From Pseudomonadota bacterium (GTDB lineage Bacteria; Pseudomonadota; Alphaproteobacteria; Geminicoccales; Geminicoccaceae): a stretch of 39,095 nt of DNA. Shown piece after piece: positions 32,934-39,095 of the stretch. Below the pieces are notes generated by a model that worked only from the letters and a program-made list of their open reading frames with translations, was not told the DNA's origin and searched no databases. The first letter of the stretch is position 1. Every line of letters begins with the position of its first letter. Location: the NCBI GenBank assembly GCA_030549795.1, contig JAUQQO010000050.1:1-39095 (forward strand), read 5' to 3'. The translations under genes were made by a program, and so were the position numbers.

Positions 32934-33681
32934 GTTGTGCGACGCGCTCCTGTACGGCCGCCGCTTCGGCGCCGAGATAGACCTCGATCACGCGCGGATC
33001 ATGAGCCACCTCGCGCGGCAGCCCTTCCGCGATCTTCTCGCCATGGTCGAGCACGATGCAGCGATCGACCACGCGCATGAGCACCCCCATGATGTGTTCG
33101 ACCCACACAATCGTGATGCCCTTCTCATCGCGGATCCGCGCGAGCATATCGGCCGCCCGCTCGATCTCGACATCGTCCAGCCCGCCCAAAGATTCGTCGG
33201 CGAGCAAAAGTTTCGGCCGGGTGGCGAGCGCACGGGCGAGCTCGAGCTTCTTGAGGCCCGCCGCCCCCAGCTGATCGACGCGGGCATCGCGGTCGGTCGG
33301 CAAGCGCACGAGCTCGAGCGCTTCCACGGCATAGCGTTCGGCGGTGGCGCGGTCGATCGGCTCGCCGTGCCCGTAATAGGCCGCGACCAGGACGTTCTCG
33401 AAGATCGAGAGCTTCTTAAACGGGCGCGGGATCTGAAAGGTCCGTGCGATCCCCTTGTGGCAAATGGCAACCGGCGAGAGCCCGCTGATCTCCTCGCCCA
33501 AAAAGCGGATCGAGCCCGCGGTGGGCTTAAGAAGACCGGCAATGCAGTTGAAGGTCGTGCTCTTGCCCGATCCGTTGGGCCCGATCAGCCCCAAGATCTC
33601 TCCTTCCTCGACGCGGAAGGAGACGTCCTTGACCGCGGTGAAGCCGCCGAACCGCTTGGTGAGCCCCGCGACTTCGAGCAC
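32926..33681 (-). CDS. livG: Branched-chain amino acid-type ABC transporter ATPase LivG
   Basis: A 251-aa ABC ATPase. Walker A GPNGSGKSTTFNCIAG, the LivG-type insertion around GIARTFQIPRPFKKLSIFENV, signature-like LGAAGLKKLELARAL and Walker B LLLADESLGGL are visible; the signature is the degenerate form common in LivG. Start GTG 33681, 10 bases after the substrate-binding gene, overlapping livF at its end. Confidence 0.91.
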   Translation of the reverse strand: MLEVAGLTKRFGGFTAVKDVSFRVEEGEILGLIGPNGSGKSTTFNCIAGLLKPTAGSIRFLGEEISGLSPVAICHKGIARTFQIPRPFKKLSIFENVLVAAYYGHGEPIDRATAERYAVEALELVRLPTDRDARVDQLGAAGLKKLELARALATRPKLLLADESLGGLDDVEIERAADMLARIRDEKGITIVWVEHIMGVLMRVVDRCIVLDHGEKIAEGLPREVAHDPRVIEVYLGAEAAAVQERVAQRV

Positions 33682-33691
33682 CGTGGCGACC

Positions 33692-34993
33692 TCACGGTGC
33701 GAAGGTGTGGCCCTTGGGGAAGGGCATGATCGGATCGATGGTGGCGATCGCCTTGGGCCAGGCGATCATGGTCTTACCATCGACATATTGCATCACGACG
33801 GGCGAGCTCCTGAGGTTTTGACCCGACATGGGATGGCCCGGCGGGGCGAACTTCACTCCATAACCCTGCATAGTGCCGCCTTCGGGAATGTCGATCTCGA
33901 GTGCCGCCTTGCGCAGGGATTCGGGATCGAAGCCGCCATATTTGTCGATCGCGAGCGGCAAGACGTGCTCGAGGAAGATCCAGGTGTTGTTCCAACCCAT
34001 CGAGACATGCGGCGGAACCTCGCCCGGTCCTTTGACCGCCTGGTAGCGTTTGACCATCTCCTGGATGAGGTCGCCCAAGCCCGGTGCCAGCGTCTTGGGA
34101 TCGAGCAGCTGGGCCGCGACCGGATCGACGTTGAAGAAGTAGTTGACGTCGTCTTTGAATGTCTCCCGCAGCTTGTCGATCTGCCCATAGCCCGCGCCAT
34201 GCCCGATCAGGGCCTTGAACTTCAACCCCTGCTCCTTGGCCTGGCGCAAGAAAAGGGTGATGTCGGGATTGTAGCCCGTGTGCAGGATGACGTCGGGCCG
34301 CGCCCGCCGCAGCTTGGTGACGAGTGACGAGAGATCGGGAGCGGTGGCAGCATAGCCCTCCTTGAGGACGATCTGCATACCCTTCTCTTTGCAGGTCGCC
34401 TCGTTGCCGGCCGCCACTCCCGAACCATAGGGCCCGTCCTCGTAGATGATCGCTACCTTGAGGTCCTTGGGCTCGAGCCCGAGCTTCTCGCGCGAGCGTT
34501 CCGCCAAAAAGCTGCAGGAGGCCCAGCCGAACTGGTCGGTGTGCACCTGCGGCCGGAACACATATTCGAGGCCTTTGTCCTTGAACACCGCCGAGGAGGT
34601 GCACACCGTCGCCCACATGAACTTCTTAGCGGCATTCACCCTCTGCGCCATCGGCACGCAGTGGGCGCTCGAATAGACACCGAGGATCAGGTCCACTTTT
34701 TCCTGGTTGAGCAGCCGCTCCGCCTCGGCGATCGCCACCTCCGCCTTGGATTGCGCGTCGGCATAGAGCGCGTTGATGCGGTAGCCGCGCACCCCACCGC
34801 GCTCGTTGTAATAGTCGATGAGCGCGCGGGTACCGATATAGGCGGCTTCCGAACCACCGGCGGCAAAAGGCCCGGTAATATCGTAGATCACCCCGATCTT
34901 GATTTCCTTGGGCTGCGCGAGCGCCTCCCCGGCTCCGCAAACAAGCAGCAGCGCTGCCAGCCCCGCGTAGAAACCCTTTCCGGCGCCAGTCAT
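33692..34993 (-). CDS. LivK-type periplasmic substrate-binding protein
   Basis: A 433-aa periplasmic binding protein, type I fold, with a signal peptide of about 26 residues (ending GEALA). IKIGVIYDITGPFAAGGSEAA and RGYRINALYADAQSKAEVAIAEAERLL are Peripla_BP_6 hallmarks; VDLILGVYSSAHCVPMAQ follows. The ligand is uncertain: this family binds branched-chain amino acids, amides, urea or aromatic acids. ATG 34993 has AGGGGGG just upstream. First gene of a livK-livG-livF set that lacks the permease genes. Confidence 0.9.
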   Translation of the reverse strand: MTGAGKGFYAGLAALLLVCGAGEALAQPKEIKIGVIYDITGPFAAGGSEAAYIGTRALIDYYNERGGVRGYRINALYADAQSKAEVAIAEAERLLNQEKVDLILGVYSSAHCVPMAQRVNAAKKFMWATVCTSSAVFKDKGLEYVFRPQVHTDQFGWASCSFLAERSREKLGLEPKDLKVAIIYEDGPYGSGVAAGNEATCKEKGMQIVLKEGYAATAPDLSSLVTKLRRARPDVILHTGYNPDITLFLRQAKEQGLKFKALIGHGAGYGQIDKLRETFKDDVNYFFNVDPVAAQLLDPKTLAPGLGDLIQEMVKRYQAVKGPGEVPPHVSMGWNNTWIFLEHVLPLAIDKYGGFDPESLRKAALEIDIPEGGTMQGYGVKFAPPGHPMSGQNLRSSPVVMQYVDGKTMIAWPKAIATIDPIMPFPKGHTFAP

Positions 34994-35104
34994 GATCGAG
35001 CCCCCCTCGGCGCGCCAACTGAACCTTCCCGTCGGCTGCGCGGACTGTTCCGGCCGCTCTTCAAGCTGTCAAGCCGCGGCGGGAAAAGCCGCACCCGCGC
35101 TTTC

Positions 35105-35893
35105 TCAATCCCCGACCAAAAGCGAGGTTGTGAGCCTGCGCAGGCTCTTGATGACCGCCATGGCGACGAGCACACCGGTCTTCGGGTTAAAAGCCGAAGG
35201 CCGAACTTCCTCGACAAAGCGCAGCCGACCGAACGCACCTTCCGCCTCGATCTCGACCCGATGGTCACAAATCGCGGGATCCGCGACGACGACCAATTCG
35301 GTACGGTCGAGGCCGGCACCGGCGAGCGCTGCTGCTGCGGCGATGTTGACGTTCTGCGGGAACAGAAGCGCGCCTTCGCGCACCGGACCGCGGAACAGTT
35401 CCCGCGGCGCTTCGAGATGGTCGAGATCGACCATGGTCTCCGCCGCCGTGCCGCGCCAGGCGGAGGGGTCCTTGCGCACCGTCACCCGCACCCGAAAAAG
35501 CCCGCCTTCCGCTGCCGCGCTCAGCACATCGAGGGCCCCGATCCCGGCCGAGAGCACGACGACGCGTCGCCCGTGCGCCCGCGCCGTGCGCTCGAGCTCG
35601 CCGCGGAACCCATCGTCGACGAGCGCACCCGCCGAGCTCACGAACAGATCCGCCCCCGCCGCAAGACAGGCACAGCCGTAGGCGCGCAGCGCCTGGTGGC
35701 CGGCTGCCTCCACCACCACCTGGGGGCGCGCCATAAGAAGGCGATCGAGCTCAGTGGTGGCGAGCGGCTCGTCCGGGCGCGGCCGGCGTACGAGAATGCC
35801 CACGAGCTCCACGTCCCGAGAAAGCGTGCCCGCCCGCACGGCTTTTAAGATCGCCTGACCGATCGCCCCGAGCCCGATCATCCCCACCCGCAT
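35105..35893 (-). CDS. nadX: L-aspartate dehydrogenase
   Basis: A 262-aa NAD(P)-dependent dehydrogenase oxidising L-aspartate to iminoaspartate or oxaloacetate. The Rossmann motif GLGAIG is at residues 7-12, SSAGALVDDGF and SAGIGALDVLSAA are family segments, FPQNVNIAAAAALAG is diagnostic, and the putative catalytic His is His211 in ADPAICDHRVEIEA. In NAD synthesis it replaces NadB, but no nadA or nadC lies here, so a catabolic role is possible. ATG 35893; the open frame upstream is unlike the family. Upstream of livK by 111 bases, same strand. Confidence 0.88.
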   Translation of the reverse strand: MRVGMIGLGAIGQAILKAVRAGTLSRDVELVGILVRRPRPDEPLATTELDRLLMARPQVVVEAAGHQALRAYGCACLAAGADLFVSSAGALVDDGFRGELERTARAHGRRVVVLSAGIGALDVLSAAAEGGLFRVRVTVRKDPSAWRGTAAETMVDLDHLEAPRELFRGPVREGALLFPQNVNIAAAAALAGAGLDRTELVVVADPAICDHRVEIEAEGAFGRLRFVEEVRPSAFNPKTGVLVAMAVIKSLRRLTTSLLVGD

Positions 35894-35961
35894 GGCCCGC
35901 TCCTTGCCTTCGGCGCTTCGTGCGCGATCATGGGCGCGCGAGCAAAAGCGGAGAAGCACGG

Positions 35962-36480
35962 GTGCACGAACTCGAGCAACTGCGCGAACGCATAGCCTTC
36001 CTCGAGCGCGAGCTCGAAGCCGCCCACAAGACGCGCGCCCTGTTCTACGCTGCCATGTTCGAGGAACTGGCGCGGCGGCTCGGGGAAGCCGAGGCGGAGG
36101 CGATCATGAGTGCTGTGACCTACCGCCGCGGCGCGGAAGTGGGCCGACGCTTCGCGGCCTTCGCCCCCGCCGACCTCATCGGTCTCTGTCGCGCCTTTTT
36201 GGACTTCATCCCCGACCGCGGGCGGCTGTTCGATCCCGAAGTGCGCCGCGCCGACGCGCAGGAGCTCGTCATCCACATGCGCCGCTGCCCGCTTAAAGAG
36301 GCCTGGCTCGAAGCAGGGCTGCCGCCCGAGCGGGTGGCCACGCTTTGCCGCATCGCCGGGCGCATTGATAACGGCACCTTCGAAAGCGCCGGCTTTAGCT
36401 TCGCCGGCACCACCTGGACGCCGGGAACGACCGGCTGCTGTACGCTTGTGATCCGCCCCGGCCCGGCGCGCGCCGGCTAG
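35962..36480 (+). CDS. L-2-amino-thiazoline-4-carboxylic acid hydrolase-family protein
   Basis: A 172-aa protein resembling the ATC_hydrolase family, which opens the thiazoline ring of L-ATC to N-carbamoyl-cysteine. The C-terminal half carries the typical block: MRRCPLKEAWLEAGLP, TLCRIAGRIDNGTFE, FSFAGTTWTPG, GCCTLVIR. The N-terminus is a helical segment (ELEQLRERIAFLERELEAA). GTG 35962 follows GGAG and avoids the unlikely extra residues from ATG 35920. Divergent from nadX with a 68-base gap. Substrate assignment is by family only. Confidence 0.72.
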   Translation: MHELEQLRERIAFLERELEAAHKTRALFYAAMFEELARRLGEAEAEAIMSAVTYRRGAEVGRRFAAFAPADLIGLCRAFLDFIPDRGRLFDPEVRRADAQELVIHMRRCPLKEAWLEAGLPPERVATLCRIAGRIDNGTFESAGFSFAGTTWTPGTTGCCTLVIRPGPARAG

Positions 36481-36525
36481 CTCGGACCGGGACAAACGCC
36501 CTTGGCCTCCTTGCCCTTGCCGTGC

Positions 36526-36545
36526 CCGCCGCTCGAAAGCGGCGG
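36526..36545 (+). terminator. Perfect 8-bp hairpin after the ATC hydrolase-like gene
   Basis: CCGCCGCT (36526-36533), CGAA tetraloop, AGCGGCGG (36538-36545), 45 bases after the stop codon. Very stable but without a T-run; likely an RNA-end or terminator structure before gluQ. Confidence 0.45.
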
Positions 36546-36724
36546 TGCGCACAGCTGCGTTCGCGGGCATAGCCGAGTGCGACCCGCTGCGGCTTGGATG
36601 TCCTGTGGTGGTCGGTGCCGGGCAGCGGTTCGCCTGTGGCGCGAGCACCACGCAGTGCTGCTTGCACGGTCCGCAGCGCCCGCCCATCATGACGGGTCGT
36701 GCGGAAAGGAGGGAAAGGGGCACG

Positions 36725-37675
36725 GTGAGCGCGGACGGCGAGCGAGTGATCGCCCTGCGCGGTGCGGACTTTGTGCCGCTGTTCGAAGGCGTGGCGCATG
36801 TTACCCGCTTCGCTCCCTCTCCGACCGGCTATCTCCACCTCGGCCATGCCTATGCGGCGCGCTTCGCCTTCGAAGCGGCGCGCCTTTCGGGCGGACGGTT
36901 TTTGCTGCGCCTTGAAGATCTCGATCCGCAGCGCTGCCGCCCCGAGTTCGCCCATGCGATCCTCGAGGATCTGCGTTGGCTCGGGCTGTTTTGGGACGGC
37001 AGCGTCGTGCGCCAATCGCAGCGCCTTGCGCTGTACCGCCAGGCGCTCGCGCGGCTCGAGGCGTTGGGCGTGCTCTACCCCTGTTTTTGCACCCGCAAGC
37101 AGGTGCGCGAGGAGATCGCGCGCATGGGCGACGCGCCGCACGGGCCGGCCGGTGAAGCCATCTATCCCGGCACTTGCCGGGCGCTGAGCGAACAGGAGCG
37201 CAGACGACGCATCGCGCGCGGCGAGCCCTTTGCCTGGCGGTTGGACGTCGAACGGGCGCTCGCCCACACCGGGCCGCTTTCCTGGTACGACGTCCGCGCC
37301 GGTTGGGTGGAGGCCAAGCCGGAGCTGTTGGGCGATGTCGTCCTCGCCCGCAAGGACGCGCCAGCGAGCTATCATCTCGCGGTGGTGGTGGACGATGCGG
37401 CGCAGGGCGTGACGCTGGTCACCCGCGGCGAAGACCTCTTCCATGCGACCCACATCCACCGCCTGTTGCAAGCGCTCTTGGGGCTGCCGGTGCCGATCTG
37501 GTACCATCACAATCTGGTCGGTGACGCCTCGGGGCGGCGGATGGCCAAGCGCAACGGTGCGCTTTCCTTGCGCCATATGCGCGCCCGCGGCGTGAGCCCC
37601 GAGGCGATCTGGCAGCTGCTCGGCCTCGGCGCCGCTTCCGCACGGCCTCGGTGCGCCTCCGTTCCGGCTTCTTGA
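36725..37675 (+). CDS. gluQ: Glutamyl-Q tRNA(Asp) synthetase
   Basis: A 316-aa glutamyl-tRNA synthetase paralogue lacking the anticodon-binding domain; it attaches glutamate to queuosine-34 of tRNA-Asp. HIGH-type motif HLGH is at 38-41 in RFAPSPTGYLHLGHA, the KMSKS counterpart is RMAKR, and zinc ligands appear as CFC and a later YPGTC. Start GTG 36725 follows AAGGAGGG (36706-36713); ATG 36689 in frame is less likely. The 3' end overlaps the hydrolase gene by 25 bases. Confidence 0.93.
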   Translation: MSADGERVIALRGADFVPLFEGVAHVTRFAPSPTGYLHLGHAYAARFAFEAARLSGGRFLLRLEDLDPQRCRPEFAHAILEDLRWLGLFWDGSVVRQSQRLALYRQALARLEALGVLYPCFCTRKQVREEIARMGDAPHGPAGEAIYPGTCRALSEQERRRRIARGEPFAWRLDVERALAHTGPLSWYDVRAGWVEAKPELLGDVVLARKDAPASYHLAVVVDDAAQGVTLVTRGEDLFHATHIHRLLQALLGLPVPIWYHHNLVGDASGRRMAKRNGALSLRHMRARGVSPEAIWQLLGLGAASARPRCASVPAS

Positions 37676-38589
37676 TCCTCTTTGGCGCGCTGGTGGCGGC
37701 GGGCGCAGGCCTGCTCACCGCTTGCGCGCCGCTGCCGGTGCCCGCAGCGCAGCAGCCGCCGCAGCGGGTATGGGAGCCGGCATCGGCGCCGCGCGCGGTG
37801 GTTGTCGCCCTGCACGGCTTCGGCGACCACAAGGGCGCCTTTGCCGCTCTCGGTTCCTGGCTCGCGGCGCGCGGTGTGCGCGTTGTCGCCTTTGATCAGC
37901 CGGGCTTCGGCGAGCAGCCGGATCGGCTCTTCTGGCCGGGAACCGAAGCGCTGGTTGTGACCGCGCGCGCGGTGCTCGATCGCGAGCGCGCTTTGTATCC
38001 TGATCGTCCTCTCATTCTCTTGGGTGAGAGCATGGGCGCGGCGGTGGCCCTTCTCGCCGTGAGCGAAGCGGGCGCACCGCCCGTGGAGGGGCTCGTCCTC
38101 GCGGCACCGGCGGTCTGGGGCGGGGAGAGCTTACCCGGGCTCTACCGAGTGGCGTTGCGCGCACTGGTGGCGGTGGTGCCGTGGCTGCGTCTCTCCGGCC
38201 GCGGGCTGCCGGTGCATCCGGCCGAAGATGTCGAGGTGGTGCGCGCTTTGGCCCGTGATCCGTTGCACATCGGCGAGCCGCGCGCCGATGCGGTGGCGGG
38301 GCTTGTCGCGCTTATGGACGCGGCGCGGGCGGTGGGGCCCAAGATCGCGCCGCGCACGCTCGTGCTCGTGCCCGGCCGCGACGACATCGTGCCGACGCGG
38401 GTGCAACTCTCCTTTGTCCCGACCCTCGCGGCGAAGGACTGCACCGTTCTCTTTTATCCGCGGGCGCGGCATTTGCTCTTGCGGGATCGTGGGCGGGAGG
38501 AGGTGTGGGAGGATCTTTGGGCATGGCTTGAGGGGCGCGAGCGTTCGTCCCCATCTGCGCGCCCATGTCGGGCGGTTGAGCGAGGCTGA
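37651..38589 (+). CDS. Lipoprotein alpha/beta hydrolase (monoacylglycerol lipase-like)
   Basis: A 312-aa alpha/beta hydrolase with a lipoprotein signal (LLTAC, lipidated Cys25), so it likely sits in the envelope. The oxyanion segment is ALHGFGDHKGAF, the nucleophile Ser127 lies in GESMG, Asp follows in PGRDDIVP and His in RARHLL, completing the triad. The layout resembles the serine aminopeptidase S33/monoglyceride lipase group. GTG 37651 lies inside gluQ, indicating coupled translation. The C-terminal tail is Arg/Ser-rich. Confidence 0.85.
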   Translation: MRLRSGFLILFGALVAAGAGLLTACAPLPVPAAQQPPQRVWEPASAPRAVVVALHGFGDHKGAFAALGSWLAARGVRVVAFDQPGFGEQPDRLFWPGTEALVVTARAVLDRERALYPDRPLILLGESMGAAVALLAVSEAGAPPVEGLVLAAPAVWGGESLPGLYRVALRALVAVVPWLRLSGRGLPVHPAEDVEVVRALARDPLHIGEPRADAVAGLVALMDAARAVGPKIAPRTLVLVPGRDDIVPTRVQLSFVPTLAAKDCTVLFYPRARHLLLRDRGREEVWEDLWAWLEGRERSSPSARPCRAVERG

Positions 38590-38737
38590 AACGAGTCGGC
38601 GACCGCGCCTTTTCCGGGCTGATGTGGCTTTTAAAAGGAGAGTGTCGAGGTTCCTCTGAGCCTTCAGCGTTCGTGATCGGGTTTGCGTTTCGCCCTGACG
38701 GCGTCCCCCGAGGTGTCTTTGGTTTCAATTTCTTGGT

Positions 38738-39095
38738 TTTTTAATCCGCGCGGATAGCGATAAAGCACCGCCGCCGCCCCGAGATTCCCCGATGCGCTTT
38801 TCAATCCGCGCTCCCGCGCGGAGAGCGATCGCGCGCGCCTGCAGGCCTGACACAGGAAGACATTGTTTCAATCCGCGCTCCCGCGCGGGGAGCGATAGAC
38901 CGAGACGCTCGACCGCCTTCATCGGATCAACGTTTCAATCCGCGCTCCCGCGCGGGGAGCGATTGTATTTGACTTGGAGGATGCGGCGGAAAACTGGTGT
39001 TTCAATCCGCGCTCCCGCGCGGGGAGCGATTCCCACGGCCGAGCGCAATGTTCGATGATGCGGCGGTTTCAATCCGCGCTCCCGCGCGGGGAGCG
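38738..39095 (-). CRISPR. Trailer end of a type I-C-like CRISPR array
   Basis: 32-bp repeats start at 38798, 38865, 38932, 38999 and 39066 (the last cut at base 30 by the window end), with 35-bp spacers between. Repeats begin GTTTCAATCCGCGCTCCCGC and end GGGGAGCGAT; an inner CGCTCCC/GGGAGCG stem is evident. Copies from 38865 on are identical; the copy at 38798 has two changes and the one at 38738-38761 has an 8-base deletion plus substitutions. By type I-C convention (crRNA repeat ends ATTGAAAC) transcription is on the minus strand, so the degenerate left end is the trailer and the leader lies beyond the right edge. Confidence 0.96.

Noticed and set aside
34541-35848. 435-codon open frame on the plus strand
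   Set aside because: It is antisense to the binding-protein and aspartate dehydrogenase genes, both with strong family features.

Overview
The window is GC-rich chromosomal DNA with GTG and TTG starts, short operons and long gene-poor spacers. It looks like an alphaproteobacterium: the run yajC-secD-secF-Mth938-family gene, followed on the same strand by a degenerate squalene/phytoene synthase-family gene, is typical of that class, as is gloB divergent from a methyltransferase gene. Genus cannot be fixed from sequence alone; a Rhodospirillales-like lineage is a guess.

Region 1 (1-7780) is a phenylacetyl-CoA (paa) degradation cluster. paaG (cut by the window edge), paaI, paaK and a TetR regulator (paaR type) run on +. 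paaX and paaABCDE run on - and meet them tail to tail. PaaK makes phenylacetyl-CoA, PaaABCDE epoxidises the ring, PaaG isomerises the epoxide to the oxepin and PaaI clears stalled thioesters. Two unrelated regulators sit in the cluster, and the apparent paaA promoter lies across the paaX stop codon.

Region 2 (7879-17633) holds a KefB-type cation/proton antiporter, a DUF815 ATPase, yajC-secD-secF, and the bacterial relatives of mitochondrial complex I assembly factors NDUFAF3 and NDUFAF6. The last two are separated by about 2.8 kb with a repeat-rich non-coding stretch, a TraT lipoprotein gene and a superoxide dismutase gene. The non-coding stretch contains a perfect 19-bp inverted repeat bounding 313 bp (a MITE-like element) and three direct-repeat pairs each offset by 73-74 bp.

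Region 3 (17972-23084) is a small exopolysaccharide locus: a Wzc/GumC-type tyrosine autokinase with a tyrosine-rich tail, an O-antigen ligase/Wzy-like membrane protein, a divergent membrane-anchored helical-repeat protein and a secreted Ser/Ala/Thr-rich protein. tRNA-Phe(GAA) with a good promoter follows, then a small helical protein and a 3.1-kb gene desert (23783-26884).

Region 4 (26885-38589) has a flavin reductase-family gene, a DHDPS-superfamily gene, a methyltransferase, gloB, an exported DsrE-family protein, a branched-chain-amino-acid-type ABC transporter without permease genes (livK-livG-livF), an aspartate dehydrogenase divergent from an L-ATC hydrolase-family gene, gluQ, and a lipoprotein alpha/beta hydrolase overlapping gluQ.

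Region 5 (38738-39095) is the trailer end of a CRISPR array with type I-C-like 32-bp repeats and 35-bp spacers. It continues past the right edge, where leader and cas genes would be expected.
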